A stretch of 64,000 nt of DNA, taken from the NCBI GenBank assembly GCA_025127975.1, contig JAHLYQ010000031.1, forward strand, positions 1-64,000. The letters run 5' to 3'. The notes beneath the pieces are model-generated. The model made no database searches. It saw only the letters and a list, made by a program, of their open reading frames with translations, and had not been told where the DNA came from. This stretch comes from Synechococcus sp. CS-1331 (lineage in GTDB: Bacteria > Cyanobacteriota > Cyanobacteriia > PCC-6307 > Cyanobiaceae). Every line of letters begins with the position of its first letter. Position 1 is the first letter of the stretch. Positions 1-8,950 of the stretch are shown here, in pieces. Position numbers and translations under genes: made by a program.

Positions 1-76
1 CGCATGAGCAATAATTAGTACGAAGCTGCTTGAGTCAATTCAGTCATTTTGATGTACAATTTATTAGACCCTTTGG

Positions 77-95
77 CGCCGCAAGGCGTTTTTTT
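77..95 (+). terminator. weak candidate Rho-independent terminator
   Basis: A short CGCC-GCAA-GGCG hairpin at 77-88 is followed by seven T residues (89-95). It would end a plus-strand transcript from a gene lying before the window. The stem is only four to five base pairs, so support is modest. The remaining bases 1-161 are AT-richer than the window and hold no gene I can see. Confidence 0.4.
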
Positions 96-161
96 GTAAG
101 CTTCTGTAGGTGTAAGATTCTTGATTTTTCGAGGTTCCCTGGAGGCATATCTGGCGAAATA

Positions 162-1370
162 TCAGGTGAGATCACGGGCCAGGCGCAGACCCGCCGCCAT
201 CCAGCGGCTCGCCGGCGGATAGAAGTTGCGGTAGGTGGGTCGTTCGTGGCCGCTGGGGGTGAGGAAGCAGCTGCCGCGGAGCACCATCTGGGAGCTCATG
301 AACTTGCCGTTGTATTCCCCCACGGCACCGGCGGCCGGCACGAACCCCGGATAGGGCCGGTAGGGGCTGGCGGTCCACTGCCAGAGCAGGCCGAAGGCCT
401 GCGGCAGGCCCCCCTTGGTGGCGGCAAATTCCCATTCGGCCTCGCTGGGTAGCCGGGCCCCGGCCCAGCGGGCGAAGGCGTCGGCTTCAAACCAGCTCAG
501 GTGGCGCACCGGTTGCTCCGCCCGCCGCGGCTGGCGGCCTGCCAGGCCAAATTCATCTTCCCCACGCCAGTAGCGCGGCGCCTGCCAGCCCCGCTCCTGC
601 ACCACGGCCCAGCCCTCGCTCATCCACAGCTCGGCCCTGCGGTAGCCGCCGTCGGAAATGAAGTTCCCATAGGCGCCGTTGTTCACCAGCTGGCTACCGA
701 TGGCGAAAGGCTCCAGCCACTGGCGGTGGCGGGGCGCCTCGTTGTCGAAATGAAAGCCGTTGTCGAAATGAAGGCTGCCGCCGGAGTGGCCGATCTCGAC
801 CAGGCCGCCGCCGTGCTCCAGCCAGGGGGGCTCGGGCTCCCCGGCTAGGCAGGGGCTGGCGCCCTCCGGCTCGCGGCCATAGGCCGGCTCCAGGGGGTTG
901 CGGCTGAAGCCATCGAGCAGGTCCATCAGCAGCAGCTCCTGGTGCTGCTGCTCGTGCTGCAGGCCCAGCTCCACCAGCTCCAGCTGGGGGGCGCCCTGAT
1001 CGAGCTGAGCCAGCAGGGCCAGCACGGCCCCATCCACCTCCGCCCGCCAGGCCAGCACCTCGGCTAGGGGCGGGCGGCTCAGCAGGCCCCGCTGGGGCCG
1101 GGGGTGGCGGGCGCCTACGGCGTCGTAGTAGCTGTTGAAAATAAAGCTCCAGGTCTCGGGAGCTGGTTGATAGGCCCCCGTAAGGCCAGCTTCCAGCTGG
1201 GGCCGCAGCACAAACTGCTCAAAGAACCAGGTGCTGTGGCCCAGGTGCCACTTGGGCGGGCTGGCGTCGGCCATCCCCTGGAGGCAGAGGTCCTCTGGCT
1301 GCAGGGGGGCCACCAGGGCCAGGCTCTGCTGGCGCACCCGTATGTACCGCGCCGCCAGCTCTTGTCCCAT
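162..1370 (-). CDS. egtB: EgtB-type iron-dependent sulfoxide synthase (ergothioneine biosynthesis family)
   Basis: The 402-residue protein has the two-part layout of EgtB: an N-terminal DinB-like four-helix domain and a C-terminal formylglycine-generating-enzyme-like fold. The iron ligands are visible as HLGH around residues 42-45 and HEQQHQE at 139-145. The C-terminal part carries the family pattern LPSEAEWEFA, the LWQWTASPY segment and a final RGSCF...YRNFYPP stretch. In the family, EgtB joins cysteine or gamma-glutamylcysteine to trimethylhistidine using oxygen. No egtD (histidine methyltransferase) is beside it, so the pathway partner is elsewhere or the protein is a relative such as the selenoneine synthase SenA. 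It is divergent from a cysteine synthase, which fits a sulfur-donor context. ATG start at 1370. Confidence 0.8.
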   Translation of the reverse strand: MGQELAARYIRVRQQSLALVAPLQPEDLCLQGMADASPPKWHLGHSTWFFEQFVLRPQLEAGLTGAYQPAPETWSFIFNSYYDAVGARHPRPQRGLLSRPPLAEVLAWRAEVDGAVLALLAQLDQGAPQLELVELGLQHEQQHQELLLMDLLDGFSRNPLEPAYGREPEGASPCLAGEPEPPWLEHGGGLVEIGHSGGSLHFDNGFHFDNEAPRHRQWLEPFAIGSQLVNNGAYGNFISDGGYRRAELWMSEGWAVVQERGWQAPRYWRGEDEFGLAGRQPRRAEQPVRHLSWFEADAFARWAGARLPSEAEWEFAATKGGLPQAFGLLWQWTASPYRPYPGFVPAAGAVGEYNGKFMSSQMVLRGSCFLTPSGHERPTYRNFYPPASRWMAAGLRLARDLT

Positions 1371-1451
1371 CCCGCTGCCGCCAATTCGGGCTGAAATCAG
1401 GTCTGACCCTAGAGGGCTTGCCTACGATCTCGCCACGCACAGCACGTGGGC

Positions 1452-2453
1452 ATGGCCGGCATCACTTCAGGGTTCGTGGGCGCCGTCGGCAACACGCCCC
1501 TGATCCGGCTCAGGGGCCCCAGTGAGCTCACCGGCTGCGAGATCCTCGGCAAGGCCGAGTTCATGAACCCCGGGGGCTCGGTCAAGGACCGCGCTGCCCT
1601 GGGCATTCTGCTGGAGGCGGAGGAGCAGGGGCTGCTGCGGCCCGGCGGCACGGTGGTGGAGGGCACGGCCGGCAACACCGGCATCGGCCTCACCCACATC
1701 TGCAATGCCCGCGGTTACCGGGCCCTGATCGTGATTCCCGACACCCAGTCGGCGGAGAAGATCGGCCTGCTGCGCAGCCTGGGCGCCGAGGTGCGCACGG
1801 TGCCGGCGGTGCCCTACCGCGACCCCAACAACTACGTGAGGCTTTCGGGCCGCATCGCCGCGGAGACCCCCGGCGCCGTCTGGGCCAACCAGTTCGACAA
1901 CCTGGCCAACCGCCGCGCCCACTACAACTCCACCGGGCCGGAGATCTGGCAGCAGAGCGGCGGTCGGCTGGATGCCTGGGTGGCGGCTACCGGCACCGGC
2001 GGCACCTACGCCGGCGTGGCCCTCTACCTCAAGGAGCAGAACCCGGCGGTGCGCTGCGTCCTGGCCGATCCCCATGGCAGTGCCCTCTACAGCTGGGCCA
2101 CCGATGGAGTGCTCGTGAGCGAGGGCAGTTCGATCACCGAGGGGATTGGCAACAGCCGCGTCACCGCCAACCTGGAGGGATCCCCCGTTGATGATGCCGT
2201 GCGCATCGATGACCAGGCCGCCCTCGACACGATCTACGGGCTGCTCTGGCGCGAAGGCCTATTCCTGGGCGGCTCGGTGGGCATCAATGTGGCCGCGGCG
2301 GTGGAGACGGCCCGGCGTCTGGGCCCCGGCCACACGATCGTCACCGTGTTGTGTGACAGCGGCGACCGCTACCGGTCGCGGCTCTATGAAGCCGACTGGC
2401 TCGCGGCCAAGGGTCTGCGTCAACCTGAGCGCTGCCTTGCAGGAGTGGGCTGA
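1452..2453 (+). CDS. cysK: cysteine synthase (O-acetylserine sulfhydrylase, PLP fold type II)
   Basis: The 333-residue protein makes cysteine from O-acetylserine and sulfide. The PLP-lysine motif MNPGGSVKDR lies near residues 38-47, the substrate loop GTAGNTGIG follows, and the phosphate-binding loop reads ATGTGGTYAG. The C-terminal serine contacting the pyridine nitrogen is in the LCDSGDRY segment. I chose ATG 1452 over the in-frame GTG 1446 because family N-termini start shortly before the VGNTPL motif. Its stop overlaps the start of the downstream kinase gene by one base (TGATG), so the two are probably co-translated. It is divergent from the EgtB-type gene. It could also act on another beta-substituted alanine, since paralogues in this family vary. 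Confidence 0.88.
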   Translation: MAGITSGFVGAVGNTPLIRLRGPSELTGCEILGKAEFMNPGGSVKDRAALGILLEAEEQGLLRPGGTVVEGTAGNTGIGLTHICNARGYRALIVIPDTQSAEKIGLLRSLGAEVRTVPAVPYRDPNNYVRLSGRIAAETPGAVWANQFDNLANRRAHYNSTGPEIWQQSGGRLDAWVAATGTGGTYAGVALYLKEQNPAVRCVLADPHGSALYSWATDGVLVSEGSSITEGIGNSRVTANLEGSPVDDAVRIDDQAALDTIYGLLWREGLFLGGSVGINVAAAVETARRLGPGHTIVTVLCDSGDRYRSRLYEADWLAAKGLRQPERCLAGVG

Positions 2454-4441
2454 TGGCGGCGCAGCAGGGTCAGCTGATCGGCGAGCGTTATCGGTTGGAG
2501 GAGCGCCTCAGCCTGGGCAGCGGGGCTGAAGTCCAGGGGGAGTTGTGGCGGGCCAGCGACCTGCTGGCGGCAGAGGCGTCGATGGCCCTGCGCCTACTGG
2601 GGCGGGAAATCGATCTGACCATGGCGCGTCAGCGCTGGGGCCGGTTGCAGGGGGTGCTCCATCCCCAGGTGCCGCGTATGGGGGCGGCGATCGAGGCCGC
2701 CGAGGGGCTGTGGCTGGTGCGCGAATGGCAGGCAGGCCGCACCTACCAGCAGCTGCTCGAGGCCCGGGCCGCACGGCAGCTGGTGTTTGGTGCCGGCGAG
2801 GTGTTGCTGCTGCTGCGCCAGCTGCTGCCGGTGCTGGCGGTGCTGCACAGCCAGGAGCTGGTGCACGGCGACCTCAGCCCCGCCAACCTGCTGCGCCGCG
2901 ACAGCGATGGCCTGCCGGTGCTGATTGATTTCGGCTCGGTGGCTGGTGCGGCCCAGGCCACCCCTGGCTATGCCCCGCCGGAGCGCACCCACCTGCTACA
3001 GAGCGAGCCGTGGATGGATCTGCATGCCCTTGGTGTGGTGGCTTTGGTGCTGCTGAGTGGTGAGGGGCCCGCCAGGCTGTTGGATCCGGTCAGCCTTGCC
3101 TGGCGCTGGCCTGCCACCCTGGCCGGCCAACCCGAGCTGCAGGCCCAGATCAGCCGCCTGCTGCTGCGCCAGCCGGGGGAGCGTTTTGCCTCCGCGGCCA
3201 AGGCTCTGGCAGCTTTCCAGGCCCTGGCCATGCCTGAGAGCACGGGCCCGGTGCCCCGGGCCGACAGCACCGTTGCCCTGGTGCCGCCACCGGTGACCGA
3301 ACGCCCAGCTGCGCCGGCGCCGGTGCTGCCTGTGCTGGTCGCGCCGCCGCCCCAGCCCGAACCGGTCCCAGTCCCAGCCCCGCGCACCCGGCTCGAGGAG
3401 CGGGAGGAGGCCGCCGAGGGCGGTATCTGGCCGGTGGTGATCGCCCTGGTGCTCTCGGCCGTGGTCGGCACTGCCTTGGGTTGGTGGTGGCTGAGCCGCG
3501 GTCGGGTGGCCCTGACCACCCCCGATGCGGCCCTGCAGTTGCCCACCAGCCTGCCGCCGGCGGAGGTCGACCAGCGCCAGCAGCTGCTCAACCGGTTACG
3601 GGCCCTGCAGATTGACCGGGGCTGGTTTCTCAAACTGGTGGATGCCAGCCTGCTCGCCCAGTTTCCTGAGCGGGGTGGTCGCCTGCCGGGCGATTCCCTC
3701 GAGGAAGCCCCCCTGCGCAAGGTGTGGAACGAGCTTGCCGAGGAGTGGTTGGCCAGGGTGGAGCAACTTCCCCTCGACATCCGCCGCCGCCTCGGCAGCT
3801 ACACCAATGGGGATTGGGAGCGGCGCCAGCAGTCCCTGGTGAGCCAGGGGCTCAGCCCCGCGGTGCTGCGCCAGCTGGTTTCGGGCAGTGCCCAGAACCT
3901 GCTGCCGGGCAGGCCCGGCGCCGACATTCCCGCTGAACCCTTCCGGCAGCTCTGGTACGCCGCAGCCGAGCAGGGTCTGGCCAATGTGCAGATCGAGGCG
4001 ATCCAGGCCCAGCCCCTGGAAACCCGGGTGCTTTCGGCCCAGGTGGAGGCCGGGGGGGCCCGCCTCTTCCCCGTGCGGCTGCCCGCCGGCTATCGGCTGG
4101 TGCTGGGGGTGAATGGCTCGCCGCTGATGCAGATGAGTGTCTTCGGCCCCGATGGCGACCTGCTGGAGGCCAAGGGGCCCCTGCGGGTGGTGAGCCTGGG
4201 GGTGCAGAAACGCTCCCCGGTCCAGCTGCTGGTCACAAACGAGGGTGTGGCCCCGGCCCTGATCACCCTCTCCCTGCGGGCGGATCCGCCCCTGCCCCAG
4301 GTGGCCCCGCCGACCGCCGGCCCCGAGCCCTCACCCCCGGCGCCGCCGGACCAGCTGGAGAGGCCCCAGGTCCAGACCGGGCCGGCCCCCGCTCCGCCTG
4401 CCGTCGCCCCGCCGCCGCCGGTGCAACCGCCAGTCAATTGA
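2453..4441 (+). CDS. membrane-anchored Ser/Thr protein kinase-like protein with altered VAIK lysine
   Basis: Residues 11-255 form a Hanks-type kinase domain: a glycine-rich loop near 21-26 (LGSG), catalytic-loop HGDLSPAN at 138-145 (Asp140, Asn145), an intact DFG at 159-161 and APPE at 175-178. The usual ATP-anchoring Lys of the VAIK motif appears as Arg47 (MALR), and HRD reads HGD, so activity is uncertain. A proline-rich linker (about 277-312) leads to one transmembrane helix (about 325-348, rich in Val, Ala and Trp). A C-terminal domain of about 300 residues, presumably periplasmic, ends in another proline-rich tail. The gene overlaps the cysteine synthase stop by one base. The sequence does not show what it senses or phosphorylates. 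Confidence 0.75.
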   Translation: MAAQQGQLIGERYRLEERLSLGSGAEVQGELWRASDLLAAEASMALRLLGREIDLTMARQRWGRLQGVLHPQVPRMGAAIEAAEGLWLVREWQAGRTYQQLLEARAARQLVFGAGEVLLLLRQLLPVLAVLHSQELVHGDLSPANLLRRDSDGLPVLIDFGSVAGAAQATPGYAPPERTHLLQSEPWMDLHALGVVALVLLSGEGPARLLDPVSLAWRWPATLAGQPELQAQISRLLLRQPGERFASAAKALAAFQALAMPESTGPVPRADSTVALVPPPVTERPAAPAPVLPVLVAPPPQPEPVPVPAPRTRLEEREEAAEGGIWPVVIALVLSAVVGTALGWWWLSRGRVALTTPDAALQLPTSLPPAEVDQRQQLLNRLRALQIDRGWFLKLVDASLLAQFPERGGRLPGDSLEEAPLRKVWNELAEEWLARVEQLPLDIRRRLGSYTNGDWERRQQSLVSQGLSPAVLRQLVSGSAQNLLPGRPGADIPAEPFRQLWYAAAEQGLANVQIEAIQAQPLETRVLSAQVEAGGARLFPVRLPAGYRLVLGVNGSPLMQMSVFGPDGDLLEAKGPLRVVSLGVQKRSPVQLLVTNEGVAPALITLSLRADPPLPQVAPPTAGPEPSPPAPPDQLERPQVQTGPAPAPPAVAPPPPVQPPVN

Positions 4442-4474
4442 CTCCAGTCGGGGTGGTGACTCCAGTCGGGCAGG
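4439..4474. repeat. two-copy 18-bp tandem repeat at a tail-to-tail junction
   Basis: The 14-mer TGACTCCAGTCGGG occurs at 4439-4452 and again at 4457-4470, giving an 18-bp period. The first copy overlaps the kinase stop codon. The second copy can pair its AGTCGGG (4464-4470) with CCCGACT (4481-4487) at the end of smpB, giving a 7-bp stem that may work as a bidirectional terminator. Similar short-period repeats lie in two other convergent junctions of this window. Confidence 0.7.
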
Positions 4475-4486
4475 CCGCGCCCCGAC

Positions 4487-4984
4487 TCAGAGCCGGGCGA
4501 TGGCCGCCTTGGCGTCCTTGATGTCCTGCTTGCGCCGTTCCTCGTGGCGTTTGTCGTGCAGCTTGCGGCCCTTGGCCAGGCCGATGGTGAGCTTGATCCA
4601 GGACCCCTTGAGGTGCAGGTTGAGGGGGATCAGGGTGAGGCCCTTCTGATCGAGGGCCACCCGCAGTTTTTCGATCTCGCGCCGGTGGGCCAGCAGTTTG
4701 CGCACCCGCAGGGGCTCGTGGTTGAAGTAGGCCCCGGCATGGGTGTGGGGGGAGATGTGCACGTTGTGGAGCTGCAGCTCCCCCTTGCGGATCAGGCAGA
4801 AGCCGTCACGCAGGTTGCAGTGGCCGGCCCGGATCGACTTCACCTCCGTGCCCAGCAGTTCAACGCCCGTTTCAAGGGTTTCGAGGATCTCGTACTGGTG
4901 GCGGGCGAAACGGTTGTCGGCCAGCAGCTTGTTGGCGGCATCACGCTGGGCCTTGGCGTTTTTCTTGCCCCCGCCCTTTGCCAT
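4487..4984 (-). CDS. smpB: SsrA (tmRNA)-binding protein SmpB
   Basis: SmpB binds tmRNA and brings it to stalled ribosomes for trans-translation in the cytoplasm. The 165-residue length is normal. Family signatures are visible: [20 protein letters not shown] in the beta-barrel, [17 protein letters not shown], then [16 protein letters not shown] and [17 protein letters not shown]. The basic C-terminal tail [22 protein letters not shown] enters the ribosomal decoding site in homologues. The start is at 4984, with a Lys-rich N-terminus. It is divergent from ruvB (62 bp between starts) and convergent with the kinase gene. The tmRNA gene itself is not in this window. Confidence 0.95.
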   Translation of the reverse strand: MAKGGGKKNAKAQRDAANKLLADNRFARHQYEILETLETGVELLGTEVKSIRAGHCNLRDGFCLIRKGELQLHNVHISPHTHAGAYFNHEPLRVRKLLAHRREIEKLRVALDQKGLTLIPLNLHLKGSWIKLTIGLAKGRKLHDKRHEERRKQDIKDAKAAIARL

Positions 4985-5046
4985 CGCTGCTCCGCATCCT
5001 TCCCCTGGACCTTCCGACCCTAGGGAGCTGCCGGTACCCTCGCTGC

Positions 5047-6105
5047 ATGGCCATCGTTTCCTCGGGATCCCCGCAGCCTTCCCAGCCGCGGCTGGTGGAT
5101 CCCACTCCCGTGGTCGGCGAGGTCGGGGCCGGGCCTGGGCCGATCGCCCGGGAAGATGGCCTGCGCCCCAAGCGCCTTGCCGACTACATCGGCCAGAGCG
5201 AGCTCAAGCAGGTGCTGGCCATCGCCGTGGAGGCCACCCGGGCCCGCCAGGAGGCCCTCGACCACGTGCTGCTCTACGGCCCGCCGGGCCTGGGCAAAAC
5301 CACCATGGCCCTGGTGCTGGCCGAGGAGCTGGGGGTGCGCTGTCGCATCACCAGTGCGCCGGCCCTGGAGCGCCCCCGCGACATCGTTGGCCTGCTGGTG
5401 AACCTGCAGCCCCATGAGCTGCTGTTCATCGACGAGATCCACCGGCTCAACCGGGTGGCCGAGGAGATCCTCTACCCGGCAATGGAAGACTGCCGCCTCG
5501 ATCTCACCGTGGGCAAGGGCACCACCGCCCGCACCCGCAGCCTGGAGCTGCCGCCCTTCACCCTGGTGGGGGCCACCACCAAGGCCGGCGCCTTGAGTTC
5601 GCCGCTGCGGGATCGCTTTGGCCTGATCCAGCGGCTGGAGTTTTACGGCATCGACGACCTGCAGGCGATCGTCGAGCGGGCCGCTGGCCTGCTCCAGATC
5701 GCGCTCGAGGCCGACGCCGCTCTGGAGGTGGCGCGCCGCTGCCGCGGCACCCCCCGCATCGCCAATCGGTTGCTGCGGCGGGTGCGCGATGTGGCATCGG
5801 TGCGCGGCCATGGCCGCATCGGCCCGGCGCTGGTGGCCGAGGCCCTCAGCCTGCATCGGGTCGACGATCGGGGCCTCGATGCCAGCGATCGGCGCTTGCT
5901 GACCCTGATGCTGGAGGCCTATGGCGGGGGGCCCGTGGGCCTCGACACCCTGGCGGCGGGCCTGGGCGAAGATTCCGCCACCCTCGAAGCGGTGGTCGAG
6001 CCCTACCTGCTGCAACTGGGCTTTCTGCAGCGCACGCCGCGGGGCCGGCTGGTCACCTTGGCGGGTCGCAGCCATCTGGGCTGGCCGGCCGGAGCGGCGG
6101 CATGA
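5047..6105 (+). CDS. ruvB: Holliday junction branch migration DNA helicase RuvB
   Basis: RuvB is the hexameric AAA+ motor that drives branch migration together with RuvA. In the 352-residue protein starting at ATG 5047, Walker [10 protein letters not shown] is at about 78-86, Walker B LLFIDE at about 125-130, and sensor 1 GATTKAG follows. The arginine-finger and C-terminal winged-helix parts ([18 protein letters not shown], then the [13 protein letters not shown] segment) are complete. Reading could extend upstream to a TTG at 4978, but that would run into smpB and add a non-conserved extension. The TPR gene follows after 13 bp. Other Ruv genes are not in the window. Confidence 0.96.
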   Translation: MAIVSSGSPQPSQPRLVDPTPVVGEVGAGPGPIAREDGLRPKRLADYIGQSELKQVLAIAVEATRARQEALDHVLLYGPPGLGKTTMALVLAEELGVRCRITSAPALERPRDIVGLLVNLQPHELLFIDEIHRLNRVAEEILYPAMEDCRLDLTVGKGTTARTRSLELPPFTLVGATTKAGALSSPLRDRFGLIQRLEFYGIDDLQAIVERAAGLLQIALEADAALEVARRCRGTPRIANRLLRRVRDVASVRGHGRIGPALVAEALSLHRVDDRGLDASDRRLLTLMLEAYGGGPVGLDTLAAGLGEDSATLEAVVEPYLLQLGFLQRTPRGRLVTLAGRSHLGWPAGAAA

Positions 6106-6118
6106 GCGGGCTCCGCCC

Positions 6119-6877
6119 GTGATCTCCACCCTGCTGGCATTGCTGTTGGGGGTGCAGTTGCTGCTGCCCCAGCTCTTTGACCAGGCCCTCAGTGCCAGCC
6201 GGGAGGGGCGCTTCGCCGAGGCCCTGCCCCTCTGGAACCAGGTGTTGGAGGTGGCCCCAAACGATGCGGCGGCCTGGAGCAACCGGGGCAACGTGCTGCT
6301 GGCCCTGGGCGATCCCCGCTCGGCCATTGCCGACCAGACCAAGGCCATCGCCCTCGATAGCGAGAGCCCCGATCCCCATCTCAACCGGGGTACGGCCGAG
6401 GAGGCCCTGGGTGATTGGGCCGCCGCCGAGGCTGACTACCGCTGGATCCTGGAGCGGGCCCCCAGCGATACGGGCGAACCGCGGGCCTCGGCCCTCTACA
6501 ACCTCGGCAACGTGCAGGGCTCCCTGGGCGATTGGCAGGAAGCGCGCCGCTGCTTTGAGGCGGCTTCCCTGGCTCGGCCTGGTTTTGCCATGGCCCGCTC
6601 CAGTGCCGCCCTGGCCACCTTCCAACTCGGAGACAAAGCTGGGGCCGAGCGGGAGCTGCGCAACCTGATCCGCCGCTACCCCCTGTTTGCCGATGCCCGC
6701 GCCGCTCTCACCGCCCTGCTGTGGCAGAAGGGGGCCAGCGGTGAGGCCGAGAGCAACTGGGCTGCGGCCTCCGGTCTCGATCCGCGCTACCGGCAGCAAG
6801 AATGGTTGCGATCGACGCGGCGCTGGCCCCCCGTGCCGGTGGAAGCTCTTGCCCAATTCCTTGCCCTGGGCTCCTGA
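6119..6877 (+). CDS. TPR-repeat protein with N-terminal hydrophobic segment
   Basis: The product starts at GTG 6119, 13 bp after the ruvB stop (252 residues). It opens with a hydrophobic stretch (ISTLLALLLGVQLLLPQLF) that could be a signal peptide or anchor. At least four tetratricopeptide units follow, for example FAEALPLWNQVLEVAPNDAAAW, then NLGNVQGSLGDWQEARRCFE and ELRNLIRRYPLFADARAALTALL. TPR proteins act as protein-binding scaffolds; in cyanobacteria several exported ones help assemble photosystems or NDH-1, but nothing here shows the partner. The in-frame region before the GTG is ruvB sequence in another frame, so the start is bounded well. Confidence 0.8.
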   Translation: MISTLLALLLGVQLLLPQLFDQALSASREGRFAEALPLWNQVLEVAPNDAAAWSNRGNVLLALGDPRSAIADQTKAIALDSESPDPHLNRGTAEEALGDWAAAEADYRWILERAPSDTGEPRASALYNLGNVQGSLGDWQEARRCFEAASLARPGFAMARSSAALATFQLGDKAGAERELRNLIRRYPLFADARAALTALLWQKGASGEAESNWAAASGLDPRYRQQEWLRSTRRWPPVPVEALAQFLALGS

Positions 6878-6919
6878 ATGACTGCCCCCGAATGAAGGCC
6901 CCCGCATGACGGCCTACGT

Positions 6920-8140
6920 ATGACACCTACACCCTGCAGGTTGAATTGGCAAGAGCTCGGCCTCGAGGCAGCCCTGGCAGAGGTGCTGCCGGAGCTGATT
7001 CAGCTGCGGCGACACATCCATCGCCATCCCGAGCTGAGTGGCCACGAGCAGCAGACGGCCGCCCTGGTTGCCGGTGAGCTGCGCCGTTGGGGCTGGGATG
7101 TGCGCGAGGGGGTAGGCCGCACCGGCGTGCTGGCGGAGCTGGGCCCCGCCGGCCCCCAGGTGCCGCTGGTGGCCCTGCGGGTGGATATGGATGCCCTGCC
7201 GGTGGAGGAGCGCACCGGCCTCGACTACGCCTCCACCCAACAGGGCCTGATGCATGCCTGTGGCCATGACCTGCACACCGCGGTGGGGCTGGGGGTGGCC
7301 CACCTGCTGGGGGGGCTGTGGCAGCGCCAGCCCCATCTGCTCACGGCCCGGGTGCGGCTGCTGTTTCAGCCCGCCGAGGAGACGGCCCAGGGGGCGGCCT
7401 GGATGAGGGCCGACGGGGCCATGGATGGGGTGGAGGCCCTGTTTGGTTTGCACGTCTTCCCAAGCCTGCCGGTGGGCACGATCGGCGTGCGCAGCGGCAG
7501 CCTTACGGCGGCGGCGGGGGAGCTGGAGGTGGAGGTGCTGGGCGAGGGCGGTCACGGCGCCCGGCCCCACCAGAGCACCGATGCCATCTGGATCGCGGCC
7601 CGGGTGGTGAGTGGCCTGCAGGAGGCGATCAGCCGCCGCCTCGATGCCCTCCATCCGGTGGTGGTGAGCTTCGGGCGCATCGAGGGCGGCAAGGCCTTCA
7701 ATGTGATCGCCGACCATGTGCGCCTGCTGGGTACGGTGCGCTGCCTCGATAACGAGGTGCATGCCCAGCTGCCGGGCTGGATTGAAGACACGGTGCAGGC
7801 CCTCTGCCGGGGCCACGGTGGCGAGGCGCGGGTGAGCTATCGCTGCATCTCGCCGCCGGTGCAAAACGACCCAGCTCTCACCCAGCTGGTGGCAGCTGCG
7901 GCGGTGGAACTGCTGGGCAGCTCCCAGGTGCAGTGGCTCGAGCAGCCCTCCCTCGGCGCTGAAGACTTTGCCCAGCTGCTGGAGGACACCCGCGGCACCA
8001 TGTTTCGACTCGGGGTGGCAGGGCCGGCGGGCTGTGCCCCTCTGCACAGCAACTCCTTTGCCCCTGACGAGGCGGCCCTGCCGGTGGGCGTCCGGGTGCT
8101 CGCCCTGAGCCTGCTGCGTTGGATGGAGCAGCGGCCATGA
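6920..8140 (+). CDS. M20-family amidohydrolase (hippurate / IAA-amino acid hydrolase-like)
   Basis: The 406-residue protein belongs to the M20D metal-dependent amidohydrolases, which cleave N-acyl amino acids. Visible metal-site motifs are RVDMDALPVEE, MHACGHDLHTA, the glutamate pair in LLFQPAEETAQGA, and the final histidine in APLHSNSF. The dimerisation (lid) domain lies between, around the GGHGARPHQSTDA segment. ATG start at 6920, 42 bp after the TPR gene. The stop overlaps the next start (ATGA at 8137-8140), which suggests translational coupling with the small membrane protein downstream. The natural substrate is not evident; close relatives are annotated as N-acetyl amino acid or auxin-conjugate hydrolases. 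Confidence 0.85.
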   Translation: MTPTPCRLNWQELGLEAALAEVLPELIQLRRHIHRHPELSGHEQQTAALVAGELRRWGWDVREGVGRTGVLAELGPAGPQVPLVALRVDMDALPVEERTGLDYASTQQGLMHACGHDLHTAVGLGVAHLLGGLWQRQPHLLTARVRLLFQPAEETAQGAAWMRADGAMDGVEALFGLHVFPSLPVGTIGVRSGSLTAAAGELEVEVLGEGGHGARPHQSTDAIWIAARVVSGLQEAISRRLDALHPVVVSFGRIEGGKAFNVIADHVRLLGTVRCLDNEVHAQLPGWIEDTVQALCRGHGGEARVSYRCISPPVQNDPALTQLVAAAAVELLGSSQVQWLEQPSLGAEDFAQLLEDTRGTMFRLGVAGPAGCAPLHSNSFAPDEAALPVGVRVLALSLLRWMEQRP

Positions 8141-8355
8141 GCAACCGGCCCCTGCTTAGGGGTTTGCTGGCCCTCTCTTCCCCCCTGCTGATTTTGATGT
8201 CCCTGCTGGTTTTGCTGCAGCGCCGCGGTGTCGATCGCCTGCCGGCCCTGCCCGCCCTGTTGATCGGCACGGGTCTGCTGGGGACGAGTCTGCTGGGCTG
8301 GCGCCGCCGCCGCCGCAACCTGCTGGCGGCCCTGGGCCAGGATGGCCCCCAATGA
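8137..8355 (+). CDS. small cyanobacterial membrane protein (DUF3188-like)
   Basis: This 72-residue protein has two hydrophobic segments, about residues 7-26 and 41-54, separated by a basic loop, followed by a cluster of five arginines and a short soluble tail. It resembles the DUF3188 family known mostly from cyanobacteria; no function is established. Start ATG 8137 overlaps the amidohydrolase stop, and its own stop overlaps the next start (ATGA at 8352-8355), so it is the middle member of a tightly coupled three-gene unit. An in-frame ATG at 8119 lies inside the upstream gene and is less likely. Confidence 0.65.
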   Translation: MSNRPLLRGLLALSSPLLILMSLLVLLQRRGVDRLPALPALLIGTGLLGTSLLGWRRRRRNLLAALGQDGPQ

Positions 8356-8942
8356 ACACCCCTTCGCCCGATCTCGCTGCCCTGCGTGAGGCGATCGCCT
8401 CCGGCGATCCCAGCCGGGCCATGCCGGCCCTGGCGGGCCTGCGGCAGATGCCGGTTGAAGAGGCCGTGCCCCTGTTGCTGTTGGGTCTGGAGCAGGAGGT
8501 TTTCATGGTGCGCTCGCTCAGCTGCGCCGGCCTCGGGGTGAAGCAGAGCGAGGCCGGCTGGCAGGCCCTAGTGGGCGCCGCCCAGCACGACGAGGACGCC
8601 AATGTGCGGGCTGAAGCAGCCAATTCCCTGGTCAGCCATTCGCTGGAACGGGCCTGGCCCCTGGTGCTTCAGCTGTTTGCCGCCGATCGGCAGTGGCTGG
8701 TGCGCTGCAGCATCCTCTCGGCCCTGGCCGAACAGGCTGAAATCAATCCGGCCTGGCTGCTGGAGCTGGCCTCGTTGGCGATCACCGATGCCGATGGCAC
8801 CGTGCGGGTGGGCGGAGCCGAGATCCTCGGCCGTCTCGTGCGTGAGCACGGTGATGGGGAGGCCCGTGCCCTGCTGCAGCAGCTCCAGACTGACGCCGAT
8901 CACCGGGTGGTGGCCGCGGCGTTCAACGGGTTACAGGCCTGA
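8352..8942 (+). CDS. HEAT-repeat protein
   Basis: The 196-residue protein consists of alpha-helical repeats of HEAT / PBS-lyase type: units such as AVPLLLLGLEQEVFMVRSLSCAGLG, DEDANVRAEAANSLVSHS, DRQWLVRCSILSALAEQ and ADGTVRVGGAEILGRLV recur about every 31-35 residues. In cyanobacteria such proteins include bilin lyases (CpcE/F, NblB) and assembly chaperones; the lyase partner architecture is not visible here, so only a scaffold role can be claimed. It overlaps the upstream DUF3188-like gene by four bases. A strong hairpin follows directly after its stop. A HIP1 octamer lies near its start (8391-8398). Confidence 0.75.
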   Translation: MNTPSPDLAALREAIASGDPSRAMPALAGLRQMPVEEAVPLLLLGLEQEVFMVRSLSCAGLGVKQSEAGWQALVGAAQHDEDANVRAEAANSLVSHSLERAWPLVLQLFAADRQWLVRCSILSALAEQAEINPAWLLELASLAITDADGTVRVGGAEILGRLVREHGDGEARALLQQLQTDADHRVVAAAFNGLQA

Positions 8943-8950
8943 AAGGGTTA

